Below are positions 44,849 through 57,812 of a stretch of 64,000 nt of DNA, one piece after another. Under the pieces are notes generated by a model that saw only the letters and a program-made list of their open reading frames with translations, ran no database searches and was not told the DNA's origin. Origin of the DNA: Annulohypoxylon bovei var. microspora (taxonomy: Eukaryota > Ascomycota > Sordariomycetes > Xylariales > Hypoxylaceae); NCBI GenBank assembly GCA_022836615.1, contig MU405213.1:124001-188000 (forward strand), in the 5' to 3' direction. Within the stretch, counting starts at the first letter, position 1, and each line of letters begins with the position of its first letter. The position numbers and the translations under genes were made by a program.

Positions 44849-46875
44849 TTTTATTTATGTGTAGATAGTCTAGTAAGACAAGTGTCGAAATAGATTTTGT
44901 GATGAGATGAGATGAGATGAGATGAAGAGTTGCGATGTCTATGTGACTCTATTACTTCGAGCTCGGAGAGGAGATGTTATAATTATACACGAATGTATAT
45001 ATATGAATTGTATGTGAAGAGTGAAGATGTCTATGTTGCTGTGATGATAGGAATTTCTTTTTGCCTCACAGCAGGAAGTTCATGGGATCTCTTATACTAG
45101 CTAGGTCACTACATCACGGGCAAGACACTCGGTACACCGTCACCTAATCTTACTCCCAACATTGGACACATTTCGCGGTCCGCCCCTTACAGAGAATTCT
45201 AGAGGTTACCGAACATACGAGACGAGGGCTAATCCGGGGATAGCGGCGCAATCCAGCGGCGTGGTTTGGCAGCCCGCCCATGACGGCATCCTGCGTCTTT
45301 TGGGTCTGTCAAAGCCTGTCAAGCTTAATAAAAAAGTTTACCAAGAGACATTTTGGCGCGGAACGGTCTGGTGAGCTGGAGCCTCGTCACGCCATGCGGC
45401 TATTCATAAGTGGGACGGGTTTTGAGGCGGCGAAAAGGGACTGGAGATGACAAGCTAAATTTTTACCGCATTTGACCTGAAGGAAGCGAAAGATCAGGTC
45501 GTTGGGTTTCTGCTTACGGCATTCTGGCCTGCTGCGTGGTTCGATGCAGGAGAATAGTGGTATGATCGGAATGTGCCGATAGGGGCTGTGACCGTAGCTA
45601 GAAAAGCGGAGAGGGTTAAAGATCGGCCCTTACTGCCCTGGGTAATCAGAAAGAATCTTATTGGCTGCGGAGATGTGGATGTTTGGTGCACGTGATCTTG
45701 GTGTTCTGCGAGCTTTATTTTCTTTGGGCTGTCAAGGTTTGGATTTCTTCCCGCTTCTTGTCAATGTTTGGCAACTGTCTGTCTTTGACAAGACATTGGA
45801 TGATGTATGCAATGCTGCATCTTCCCGACTACATAATATTCGGCTTTACCCTGTTTTTTTTCTTTCTCTTTTCCGATCTTCCTGAGTTAGAATACGTCAA
45901 GCGATGAGGTTCTCAGATCTAGTAGTTCACTTGAAGCCAAACTACGATCGAGCTCTAGACCACTTCAATTCGGATTCCGCGAAGTTAGGTATAAAGTCAC
46001 ACCTTGCTTCTCTTCGTGAGGGAGCCGGGCTTACGCCTACGACAGAAGGCAATTAGCTTGTGATTCTCAGAAACGACAGTGTTGTTATATGTTGTCTACA
46101 TTTGCAAAATCCTAAGTTTGCCAAGGTATAGCAACGCCGAACTTAGTGCCTTGTGGGAGTGTGTGAAACGTCAAGGAGTCTAAGGAGTCTACAAGATTGG
46201 AACGTTCCATCAGTCGCCTAATTTTGCATCCTTCAAGATATGCGAAAGCAGGATAGTGAGCTCCAGGCCTTGAGCAGCCATCATGGGTTCATAGCTCATG
46301 TAGTCTTGGCCCATGTATTGGAGGTAATAATTTCCAAGGTAAATTGGCAGTTGGCAGGGCTAGCATACGATCCAACAGCATCACCACATCGCGGCCCTCG
46401 GGAACAGCGAAGCCCCAGTGGTTAATTAACGCCGAGCCAGCAACACTACCTTCTCAAATAAGGACCACAACCGTCTTGCTAAAAACAGGTACACCTTGAT
46501 TATTGATTCGGCCAATGTGCTTACTTCAGATTTCAGACCTATAAAGGTTCTACTATGTTCAGCTTGCGGCTGCGTAAAGGCACTATGTTGCCAAATTTGG
46601 ATGGTTTCCCTTGACAATAGGGCCTTGCATACCTAGCTCTATCCCGATTTGCTCATAAGCCTCGTGATAGTTTCGCTTCGGTCATGGAGGGACTTTGGGA
46701 TGGAGAAGTTGAGCATGGTGCAATGGTGAGGGTGCCGTGATGGTGCACCTCGATGCTTAAGCACCAGGGACTAAGACGGCTTCTATATTATAAACTTTGT
46801 GATGCCCATGTGGAGAGGGATATCTAGATTATGCCACGATCTGCATCCGCTTCAAATCCATGAGTTTCAGCCATC
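44849..46875. other. Intergenic, no convincing gene
   Basis: About 2 kb. Starts with a (GATGA)n microsatellite. Short frames (45162-45374, 45661-45907, 46240-46617) have no domains. Confidence 0.5.
44900..44925. repeat. (GATGA)n microsatellite
   Basis: About five units of GATGA in the 5' leader or promoter of the small mitochondrial gene. Confidence 0.85.
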
Positions 46876-48049
46876 ATGTTCTCTAAGATCCTCGTTGTAG
46901 CGCTTGCCATTGTCGGACTGGCTTCAGCAGCCCCGGCCTCTCCGGCTTCCCTTGAAAAGCGGCTTCCGGGCCGAGTAGTCAAGGCCGCCGATCCGGTGGT
47001 GATCGATACTAATTCCGAATATGTCAGGGTTAGCTTCATGAATGACGGTAGCCTGATTGGCGGGTATGTCGCCAGGGATGGCAGCGAAAATGTTCTACGC
47101 GTGGTGAGATCTACCAACGGCGCCCAGTCATGGGATTATCTCGGCGAAGTGTTCCGAGGCGAGGTTGCGACTCATGATATCAACAACGCGATGCCACTCC
47201 AGCTACCCAATGGCCGTATATTATATGCGTACCGGAACCACGACCGCACCGGTGACGATTGGCACTACACCTTTTTCCGTATCTCCATCTCGTACTCGGA
47301 CGACGGCGGCAAGACCTTCAAGTACCTATCTACAGTCGCGGAACACGTCCCGTCGGGCGTCAATGGCCTTTGGGAACCCTTCCTGCGCATTACGAGAGAT
47401 GGATCGCTACAGTGTTACTACTCCGCCGAGAATAGTGCTGCCGATCAGGACAACTTCATGAAATACTCCACGGATGGTGGCTCTACTTGGTCAAACTGGA
47501 TTGCTGTCTCGGGGGGCGATCGGGCTTCTCGAGATGGTATGGTTGGTGTTGCACCTATCGACAGCAACGGAAATCTCATGTCAGTTCTAACATAGACTCC
47601 TATTCTATCATAAGGACTTCACTTTCTGCCCTCATAGGAATGCTAACATCCTAGACAGCGCTGTGTTCGAAAACACCGAGGACGGCCGCTTCTCGGTAGA
47701 CTATGTGCTCTCACACAACGACGGACTGTCGTGGAGCGAGCGCAACCGGCTATATACGGCACGGGATGGCAAAATAGCTGGGGCCCCGCAAGTATATAAT
47801 GTGTGGGGCACTCTAGTAGCGAGCTTCATGACGAACGAGGACGTGGACGGGACCAACGGGTACGACGGTGCTCAGATGAAGGTCATCACCAGTGTCGACG
47901 CCGGCAAGACCTGGTCTGGGAGCGTGGTTACCGGGGAGGCAGCGTCTCATTGGCCTGGTGTGTTTAATCGTGATGCTACACACTTCTTGGCCTTGTACTC
48001 GAAGGATGGACTCGGGGCTGTGAGTCAGTTATACGAGCTGCAAAATTAG
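46876..48049 (+). CDS. Secreted GH93-type exo-arabinanase (sialidase-fold propeller)
   Basis: Exons 46876-47579 and 47659-48049 (79-bp intron, GTCAGT..GACAG) give 364 aa. A signal peptide (about 18 residues) is followed by a Lys-Arg propeptide-like site near residue 28. Asp-box repeats of the sialidase superfamily appear as SYSDDGGKTF, KYSTDGGSTW and SVDAGKTW. Candidate catalytic glutamates are Glu167 (GLWEPFL) and Glu239 (VFENTEDG). Their 72-residue spacing equals that of the two catalytic glutamates I recall for Fusarium Arb93A (170 and 242), which favours GH93 (exo-1,5-alpha-L-arabinanase) over GH33 sialidase. It would release arabinobiose from plant pectin side chains. Confidence 0.85.
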
Positions 48050-48910
48050 GCGCTTTGTGGCTGGCCCTAGGACCCGTGTCTTCGGTATGTATTTATATCC
48101 GTGCTTGTATATACTTCGCATTTATTAAACTTCTATATACAATATCATTACCCGCCATAATTCGCCTTTATCCGTTTACAAAAACATGTACGTATTTGGA
48201 TATGAAGTAAACTCCCTACCTTGCTATAAATTTAGGTGTAGTTATAACACCACCACTCGCTTAACCCCCACACAAGACGTTCGAATTTGAATACGCAACA
48301 CCTAACTTACCAACTAACCAATTACCACTTACCCGAAAGGAATTCATGCTTAGCATGTCCAGCCAATCAAAACTTTCTTCACTCTGCAACATATATTGCA
48401 ACTCCACATATTATATTGAAGAGCACATTTATGACTAGGACTTCATACTCTACCTACGTGGCCCTTTCCCTTAAAACAAGACCTGTTTCCCATTCTTCAT
48501 TGGCTCATTGGCTGACCTGTAAGTGACTAGGTTGCTTGATGTTCAATATATCACATTTAGTTAGAAAAGATTGAGTATTGATTATTTCCATTATCGTGCC
48601 ACAATAAGAGCCATACGCTGACTATTCTTTCCTACCGTTATCATTGAGAAATGAAGGTGAAGGTCTTCTACGTAAAGAATGATCTCGTGTAACTTGAGAT
48701 ATTTATAGGAAGTACGGGTAAAGGTAACCGTTCATGTTACCACATCTATCCTCCACCCTTCTCAAAGCTCGGGTGAAGTGCCTGAATAGACCAAATAAAA
48801 TTGTTATTAGATGCCTGGGTACCTAGGTAGATAATATGGTAAAATGGAATGGTTGTAGCGAAGTTATTGATGAAGGTAGCACCACTAGAAAGCGATGCTG
48901 AGTTGACGTG
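48050..48910. other. Intergenic, no gene seen
   Basis: AT-rich 3' flank. A gggtacctaggtagat motif lies near 48816. Confidence 0.5.
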
Positions 48911-49118
48911 GCAGAATGGCGTCAAATTAAATGGGCCATGTGCGAGTGACAGTGTCTAACACTGTATTAAAATTCTATCCCTTAGACTACCGACTTAGGT
49001 AGCTTACACGGGGTTTGGCTGCTAATTAGGTAATCAGGAGATAGAAGAAACGCACAGTGTTTTACAGTGATATTAACACCAGTTCGCACATGGCCCATTT
49101 AATTTGACGCCATTCTGC
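48911..49118. mobile_element. 208-bp palindromic MITE-like element
   Basis: Perfect 35-bp terminal inverted repeats at 48911-48945 and 49084-49118, starting GCAGAATGGC. The inner bases also contain CACTGT/ACAGTG motifs near both arms. GTG flanks both ends (48908-48910 and 49119-49121), a candidate 3-bp target duplication. No coding capacity. Perfect arms mean it is young or maintained. Confidence 0.75.
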
Positions 49119-49121
49119 GTG

Positions 49122-51773
49122 GCAAGTTTAAGCGCTAGTATGGCTGATCATGTAGGTAGTTGCTTAGATGATGTGCTAACCTAAATGAGTGCATATTATA
49201 GGGAATAAAAATTTGCCTTCAGTTACCTAGGTACATATCGCACTTATGATATTGAGAAAAAATGACAACTCATCTTTTATATAGTAAGTAGTATAATTAG
49301 AATATCTTCGAGTTGACAGCTAGTCATATTAAGTGAGTTACATAGGGGATATTTTCCGGTTGTAAAGAGCATTATACCTTTTATAATACCATATGCTGTT
49401 TTGTTTATAGCTGTAGAAATTGGCAACAAGCCACAAGGCGGATATAACGTTTTTCAAGTTGTGTCAAAACCGGAATTTTCTTAGGTAATAACTGTCATAC
49501 TAAAGCTAACAACTTTATCCAATCGTGTACTTTTGAACTTGTTGTAGTAATTGATAAGGGGCAATGCAAGTATTAATTATGCGAATTAAGCGATAAAAAG
49601 TTGGGCTTAAAAATGTATAATAACTAAGGGCTCCATGAGCTAACATAATATTAATAAAGTTTTCCTAATAACTAGATTCGTTGTTAACCTACCTCGGGCT
49701 ACTCAAGTATTAGAAATGGAAGTCACAAGATGAAGTATCATGCATGTCAGCCAGGCATAGAATGCCAAGCTTTTTGAGTAGTACAGACCAAGCCGCGGCC
49801 AGCCTAATTGCCAACAATTGCAACAGTCCCAAAGTTCTTAGAGTGGATAGTTGTATCCTAGGATCTCGATCGGTACTTACCTACCTATGTAATTCTCGTC
49901 GATCTTTTTATCCTATCTACCTACAGCCCTAGGTAGTTCGAACTTGAATGAATATGTTGTTTTTGAAGTCCAACATAACTGACAGTCCCAAGGTTGTTTT
50001 AATTTTGCCATATTTAATTCGTTCGGAATATAATACTAATGAAATGAAGGTGGTCAATGATGACATAATACAGTCCTTAAGAAAATGTGTATTAAATATG
50101 AAAGACCGTCAAAATAATATTCCGATACCGACTCCACATACTAAGAGTATGCACGGACCATTGGTTTATCACCGATGCTAATCCATCATTCAGCGTTTAC
50201 TACTTCTAGCAACTTCCCTTTCTACGCGCCAACCATTTCAACTACCTATCTCATTGACACCACATTTTGTCACCGAACAAACGAAAGGGCTCGGGATCAT
50301 CGAGACAGCTGCAATGTTGTGATGGGAGCTGTCTGGTAAGATTAGCGAATTCGTATATATTCCGCGCGCCCTGCAATCACTACCGGCGCGATCTCGTCCT
50401 TTCCGGCTTCTAGTCCTGAGTTCTTGGTAGCTAATCTCGTCAATTCCGGATAATGAAGACGAGACAGCCCTGCAGCTACACCCTATCGGAATTTTCGAGG
50501 GTACTAATCATTGCTGGTATGTTATATTCGATTACTTTACTTGAAACTCTCGTAGCCAATTTTCATTTTCATTCGCGATATGGCTGGTCGGTGATGACCA
50601 AAACTGGTAAAAGGTCAGACTGCGTCCACGGAACTTCTGGTTTCGAACTCTATAACCTGCCTCAACTTCAACTATGTTTTCTTCTTGAAAACGCGCCTTT
50701 AAACACCCAAATTCCACACGGGACTCGCCAAGTTCAAGTTATTGGCCCGTCTAGCATTTTGGGTTGAAGGAAAAATGAGTTGCAGATCATCGCTGCATGC
50801 TCCGCTATATAGGAGTCCAGCCTCACATCGCCACTATAGGGCAGGACCAAAGGCTGCGGAGAATATGTCATCTGGTGTCTGGGGGATCTTGAGCGTGGTT
50901 CGGAGTTCGAAGCCGATGTTGTCCTGCAGGTTGATGACTCGAAATGAAAACTGAAAAGATCTGAGGCCAGCCTATCATTTCGTTATCTACTATGAATTGT
51001 CTATGACATCGGAATTGCCATCTTGTTTTATCTTATCTAACGTTGTTTATAGGATCTCCTTTCTCTCTTTCCTCAACATATATGTGTTGGATATAATATA
51101 TCATCAAGATTTGGTATTATAGGGCACAACGAAGGCACTGCCATCTTAATTATCTTCATAATACTTCTTTTTCTTAAGGAAAAGCCACTTGCTTATTCTT
51201 TTTTACTTTTTTTAATTCGCCGTCTTCATAGCTTCCACTTTTTAGTGCCGATCTTGTTCGGTTGTTTCAGTAAGTGAGCACCTGCCATATTAATTTACTA
51301 TTTCCAATGTTCTTTCTTCATTTTCGATCGCATCCCGATTTTATGTACCCTAGTAGCCTTGCTCTTTCCCTACGTCTATACCCACTACCTACCTCTTACC
51401 TAAATTAGGTACCTACCTAATCAATCTTGTTACCAAGGTAGATAGCTACCTAGATGGCGGCCCCTCCTTCTTCAATTCTTGATTCGATTATCCGCAATCT
51501 TACATAATTATTAACTTCCTATAATTAATAAGTAGTTTCTGGTGTAATCGCTGAAAGTATCCTCAGTCTCTATTATACGAGGCAAAACTCGGCTAAGATG
51601 ACACCATTTCAACAAACCTCCAAGAAAAGAACCCAATCACCGCATCATCTTTTTCACGGGTCTACGCGACTGCCCTTGTATTGGGGCTTAATTAAGCCTC
51701 CATCTGGCGGCACCGTCGCCTCGGACCTGGTGTGATTACTTTCTACGTCTGAATTATTTTCTTCTTGAAAATT
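49122..51773. other. Intergenic, no convincing gene
   Basis: About 2.6 kb, AT-rich in its first half. Open frames at 50453-50767 and 50742-50954 show no domain or splice logic. The densest run of tacc/ggta palindromes in the window is at about 51382-51453, upstream of the next gene. Confidence 0.5.
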
Positions 51774-54154
51774 ATGGGGGGTGACCAATTCATTCTGAAG
51801 CAATGCCAATTCGAAGAATGCGGTGCTATTATATTTTTCAAAGGACCCTATTGTGCAAAGCATACGGAAGGCAAAGGGTTGCCCAAGCTTGCACCAGATG
51901 ATACACTTACTTCCACATCTAGTCAGTATTACTTCAATAACCGTACATCATCACATCCACAATCAACATTCGTTCATCACAGCCTAACATTAATCTAGCT
52001 ACCATGGCCCCTTCGGAGGAGAAGCTAGGAGACGCCATAACTGTGAAGACCCCTCTCCCGCCTTTGTATCCTTCAAGTGAGAAAAAAGAAAAAAAGCAGC
52101 TACCTGACAAAAAGACCGCCCGGAAAACCGCCAGCTCTTCTAAATCGAAGCAGAGTCCTTCTGTAACTCGGACCTCTGGTTCTCGGTCATCATTAGATCG
52201 TGTCTCTGTGGGCGATGCTGCTTCATTAGACCAGCGACCACCAAAAAGGCCGCGATTATCTAATGACGTAGATAAGCCGGGTCTAGGAAGTCATCATGTG
52301 TCTTCATTTGCGGAGAGCATCTCCCACTTGTCTTCCGTAACTAAACCGGCAAGCCCTGAGGAGCATGGCCTCGGATCTGTGGCATCCGACTTTGCCCTTC
52401 GCCCGAAGAAGGAAAACTCAAGTTCGCTGGAAATGCCGCCTAGACCTAAACCGCGCGATGCTCAGTGTCTTTCTACTACGAAAAGCTCACATAAACCCCC
52501 AGTACGCAAACAACAAGGCCCACGTGATACTGTTAAGAATCTCGTAATTCCGACCCACGGAGTCATTGACCTTACTCTGGACGATGACCCTCGACCCGAA
52601 TCCTCTAGCACTGGCCACCAAGCTTCGCATGCCGATACCCGCAAAGACCGAGAGCGCCCTACCGCGGAGCCCCCTGCTCGCGTTGGGCAAGTGATATCCG
52701 ATTTACCACGTGGGGGAAAATCGATAGAAGTACAAACAAAACTTAATCAAGGAACAGTCAAGTCTAACGAGAACGTTGATGCTTCGAACCAAGACGGACA
52801 GAGCCATGCCCGTAAGGAAGTTCCAAATTTGGCACCTCGCCCAGCTCCGAAGAAGGCGCAGAATATAAATATCGCACCCCGACCCGTAAAAACACCACTC
52901 CCACCTGATTACCCATTCGGTTCTCGACCATCTCAATCTAAGTTAGACAATGACAAGCAGAAAGCTCCCCAATATCACCGGAGTTTGCAGCCGACTATTG
53001 GGAAACCTAAGGATGTACCTCGCCAGAATGGTGCGCAGGCTGTTGAGCCTGTTCCGATGCCGGGCTTAGAACTGGCAACGGCGTTAAATCTCGCCTCTAA
53101 TTTACATGTCTCAACAGCATCTACTACTCCTGTCTCGTCCACATCATTGAGTAAACCGAGTCCTAATGGGCATCGTGCCGGGTCGGAGTTCATGCCAAGC
53201 GCACAGACGAATGACGTTAGACCTGAAATTATTGAACACCCGAAGGCAAGCCATACAACAAATGTTAATGGTGCCCCGCCTGCCAACCGAGTCAGTAATT
53301 TGGATGCATCGTTGTCTCAACCGGAACCCATGGATGTTGCTGGTCGTACACGCCGGTCACAAAGTAAAGAATCGAGTCTTTCGAAGACACAGAGTATTCC
53401 CGAGTCGCACGTGGTCAACTCGCACACTTCTTCAGCACAGAGTCCCGAGGCTGTGGGGGAAATACTACAGTCTTCTATGGAATTGTCTAGTGGTGCCAGG
53501 AATCATAACGAGGTAAAAAAGCTTGTCAGTACTCCGGCTGTTGAATCGAGCTTCGGTTCCATCCTTGAGGATCAGGATCAAAGTTGGAAATGCTCAAAAC
53601 CAGAGGCAAACCGCCAGAAATTGATATCCAAGCATGATCCTAAGAAATTTGACTCTTATATATATGGCAAGAGCAACGAGCCATTTCGACCTAGCTCTGC
53701 GTCGTTCAGTCTGCCTCCGTGGCTACAACCCCCACGCCCAACTCGTCCCGCAACGCACTTTGCTCATATCGACCCGCGGATCCACTGGACACATTCCCGT
53801 TCGAAGAAATGGCACCGTGAGAAGCAGGAAGAGATTAATGAACGAGGAAATAGAAAGGTTAATTTCGGTCAAGCTGCAGCTCGTGCGGCAAAGCGGAAAC
53901 GGGAGAAGGGTCATTTAATCGCTGACTTACCTGAGCGGGTAAAGAATAATCCTCAATGGTTAGCCGCTTTAGAGGAACTAGATGTGATGGCGGAACAATA
54001 CCATGCGCAAAGGCGCGAGAAATTCAAGGAGCGCAAAGAGCGCAGACAACAAGAGGAATCTCTGATGAATGTCCGACAAAAAGAGAAAGAGAGAGGAACG
54101 ATTCTTATCGACGAAGATGGTGATTATGAAATGGGCGAGGATCCATCCGATTAG
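51774..54154 (+). CDS. Uncharacterised 767-aa disordered protein with zinc knuckle and SUMO-interacting motif
   Basis: Exons 51774-51921 and 51999-54154 (77-bp intron, GTCAGT, CCTAAC branch, TCTAG). A small N-terminal Cys/His cluster, C11-x4-C16-x10-C27-x2-H30, could bind zinc. The next 500 residues are disordered, Ser/Pro/Lys-rich, with two KTPLPPxYP repeats (about residues 65-73 and 345-355). GVIDLTLDDD near residue 237 is a textbook SUMO-interacting motif: a hydrophobic V-I-D-L-T core followed by acidic residues. The last 200 residues are conserved-looking: a FDSYIYGKSNEPFRP block, PPWLQPPRP, WTHSRSKKWHREKQEE, and a strongly charged helix. It ends in another acidic patch (ILIDEDGDYEMGED). 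No known family recognised; probably nuclear. Confidence 0.78.
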
Positions 54155-55300
54155 AGAAGTACCCCGAAGAGCCCGAAGAGCGACAGCTGGGGTTATATTC
54201 GATCAACATAGTCTGCCATCTGCGACATCAAGAAGACGCGGATGGGATTGTTTAGATTTGTACATAAGGTTCAGGCCGAGCACACAACGGGTGCTGCTCT
54301 GAATAACTAGGCTACAAATGCCTAGGAATCATGATCTTGAGAAATCATGAATGCATTATTCGCAGGATCTGAGCACATAATAGCTAGAAGTTGCATTGCA
54401 TTGCATTGGTGGGGGGCGAGGTGTCCTTGAAGAGAGGTATGCATGCCATCGAGGACGAAGCTTTTGCTTTTTCCCATACGCTTTTGAATCGCCTGGTTGA
54501 ATGGATCAGGATTGCTCGAGATAGATATATAATGAAACACGAAAAGCTTTGGCTACATATTGTTTGGCGTGTGGTGTGCATATGATACTCGTGTAAACCT
54601 AGGACCAATATCCAAAGCCACATATTCTGAGATCATTGGAAGCCTCCATATAAATGTAATTCTTTCTACAAAAGATGCCTCGTGCCTTCCGAAAGTATCG
54701 CCTAAAGAAAGGTCATGCGATTTTCGATTACATCCTTCAACTATAATGCAAATGATATTACGTTTATTTGAATTCTTCCGTAGCTTTGCTTAGTCAAACA
54801 AATAGTTCTACATGTATGAAATTATATAACAAGTTCTATCTATAAAATAACTACCCAATCGCGTAACAAATTACGGGGGTATGTTGTTTAGCTGTTCGTA
54901 AGAAGCCTTATTACCAAAGTTGTCAAATGGTGGCTCAGATTTAATTGGTGGATTAGGTAGGTAGGTACCAGTATGATTTTACCCCTATCTCTATCCCCCC
55001 TCGTTAATATTAGCCTTACCCCTTTAAAGTTGTAAAACTTGAGGTCCAAGTTCATAACTATGTCCCGACATAATCTTGAACGAGGAATTCATAATGATAA
55101 GCATACGTCATAAAGCATCAAATTCATTGCTCAATATATCATCGTAATTTATCCTTATTCATTTTTTTTTTGTAGACCGACCGAACTTTTCATATCCTGC
55201 CGCCAAGAGCACCTATTTAAAACCCCCCCATTTGCATATATACGCAGGGGTTATTCGCATCCAAGTAATCCATCCACATTTCATCTCATCTCATCTTAGA
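54155..55300. other. Intergenic, convergent 3' ends
   Basis: No gene seen. Contains an aggtaggtaggtacc tract (about 54955-54970) and a T-rich tract near 55162. Confidence 0.55.
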
Positions 55301-57812
55301 TCACCGCTTCGCCAGCGAATTCAGGGCACTCCCCGCTAATATGAACCCGGCTTGGTCCTTGCTAACCGCATGTTTCGTCCTGACCAGGAACTCCTCCCCA
55401 GTCTTGTGCTTCTTTACCTTCAGTGCGACATCGCCCTTGCCGCCATTACGCAGCATATCGTTCAGCCCCACGGTCTCAACTTCATCTCCAGCTGCGATCC
55501 GATCGTAGTCGGCTTCATCGGCGAACGTCAGGGGCACCACGCCCTGTTTCTTGAGGTTGGTCTCGTGGATGCGCGCGAAGCTCTTGCAGAGCACGATCTT
55601 GCCGCCGAGGTACCGCGGCTGCAACGCTGCGTGTTCTCTCGCGCTGCCCTCGCCGTAGTTGTGCTCTGCGACGACGAGCCACGGGCGTGCGGCCTCCCGC
55701 CATCGCTTGCCGAGCTCGGGGATAGTGTGCTTGGACCCGTCGAGATCGTACGCGGCGTTGACCTCGCCGGTCTCGGCGTTGATGGCCGTGTTGAGTGTGT
55801 TTTCGCTGATGTTCGGTAGGTGACCCTTGTACTTGAGCCACGGACCCGCTGCTGATATGGTGTCTGTGGTGCATTTGCCCGTGACCTTGACCAGCACCCG
55901 GAGACCAGAGAGTTCGGAGGCGGGAAAGGGATCAAAGGGCTCGAGGAGGGCTAGACGTTCTGAGGTAGGAGAGATGGCTACGGAGACGGATGAATCGGGG
56001 ACTTGGATGAGGGGACGGAATTCTGGTCGGGCTACTTCGAATGGTTTGGCTGGGATCTCGAGGCCTGAGGGAGGCGTAAATCGGAATTCCTTGCCGGATG
56101 GAGTGGGAAGAGAATCAGTCATGGGGTTGAAAGTGGTGGTGCCGGCGAAAGCCATAGCTGTCACAACCTCGGGCGATGCGAGGAAGTTCATGGTATCAGG
56201 GTTGCCATCATTGCGGCCGCGGAAGTTACGGTTATACGAGGTGAGAATAGCATTAGGCGTCCCCTTCTCAACGCCATCTTGTCGCTTCCATTGACCAATG
56301 CAAGGTCCGCAAGCGTTTGACAGAAGTATGCCACCTGCTTCCTTAAATGTCTCTAAAGGACCATCTCGTCGTAGCGTTTCCCTAATTTGGTCACTGCCAG
56401 GGGTAATATAGAAGTCAGATGTAGGCTTTAAACCAGCCTCCATGGCTTCGCGAACCATACCCTCTACACGTGTCATGTCTTCGTATGAACTATTTGTGCA
56501 GCTACCGATGAGACCTGCTGAAAGCTTGTCGGGCCAGTTCTGCTCTTCGACAGTTTGCTTGAATTGGGATAGCGGCGTAGAGAGATCAGGGGTGAATGGA
56601 CCGTTGATGTGGGGCTCTAATGTGGATAAGTCAATAGTGATGATCTCGTCGAATTTCGCATCTGCATCGGCCTTGAGTTGAACAATGTCAGAGAACTTCT
56701 TTGCTTCTGCAGCTACATCATGACGATGCGACGCCTCTAGATACCGAACATGAGCTGGGCTAAAGGGGAAAATCGAAGTCGTAGCGCCGACCTCAGCTCC
56801 TAATTATAGCAATTAGCAATAAGATAATAGCATGATATCCTATTAAAGGAGGTGAACCAACCCATATTGCACGCAGTGGCCATTCCTGTGCAGCTAAGCG
56901 TTTCAACACCTGGACCAAAATATTCGATGATGAAGCCGGTGCCACCGCGGACGGTAAGCTGACCGGCGAGGTGGAGAATGACGTCCTTGGGCGAGGCCCA
57001 GCCGTTAAGCTTTCCCTTCAATTCCACACCTAGAATTTTGGGGGCCTTCAACTCCCACGGCGCACCAACAAGAGCTTCAACAGCATCAGCACCTCCAACA
57101 CCAATAGCAATAGTCGAGAGACCTCCGGCATTAGGTGTATGACTATCGGTTCCTAACATCATCAAGCCAGGAGCAGCATAGTTCTCTAAGACACTTTGGT
57201 GGATGATACCAGCTCCAGGAGGCCAAAACTCGATCCCGTATTTCTTTGCTGCTGATTCTAGAAAGTCGAATACCTCCTGGTTCATCTTAATTCCTGACTC
57301 CAAATCAGACTTCGCGCCTCGTTCGCCCACAATTAAGTGATCGCAATGTATGCTGGCCGGGATAGCTGTTGATGGTAGATTGCAGGTCATGAATTGTAGG
57401 AGGGCCATCTGTGCGGAAGCATCTTGCATAGCAACACGATCTGGCTTGAGCTTCAAGTTTGCCGTCCCTCGAATATTCCGTCCACCGTTCGTGTTGGTCA
57501 ATAGAGATTCTTCAACATTATCGAGATGACTGTAGAGAATCTTCTCGGCCAAGGTCAGGGCAGTACCCTTCCCCAGCACCTCCTTAACCTTTTCATAGTT
57601 CTTAACTAACTTTAGATACGGCGGTATTCGTGGGTTCGAGTTGTCAAATGCGGGTGTTGCAAAGGATCGTGATCGTGGGAGGCGTCCTTGGCGACTGCGA
57701 GCTATGAGCCCCTATAAAAGCACTTAATTAATTTAGGAACCGCAGATTTAGTAAGGGTGGTGCATACCTGAATATTTGTGCCTTGACGGCACAAAACATT
57801 AGCTATTCTCAT
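55301..57812 (-). CDS. ACO2: Mitochondrial aconitase, Aco2 type (homocitrate dehydratase)
   Basis: Exons 57768-57812, 56862-57711 and 55301-56799 give 797 aa (introns 56 and 62 bp). The N-terminus is an Arg-rich mitochondrial presequence (LIARSRQGRLPRSRSFATPAF). Iron-sulphur ligands are the Cys of GSCTNSSYEDM and the two in SNACGPCIGQW. Other aconitase blocks: LGTDSHTPNAGGL, GGADAVEAL, YNRNFRGRNDGN and EHNYGEGSAREHAALQPR. The phrases RVAMQDASAQMALLQFM, ASIHCDHLIVG and LTVRGGTG match yeast Aco2 better than the citrate-cycle aconitase as I remember them. Aco2 dehydrates homocitrate in lysine biosynthesis. A [4Fe-4S] enzyme; classical Aco1 activity is the alternative. Confidence 0.92.

Noticed and set aside
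50453..50954. Possible two-part gene
   Set aside because: Overlapping frames without recognisable domain or splice sites that would join them sensibly.
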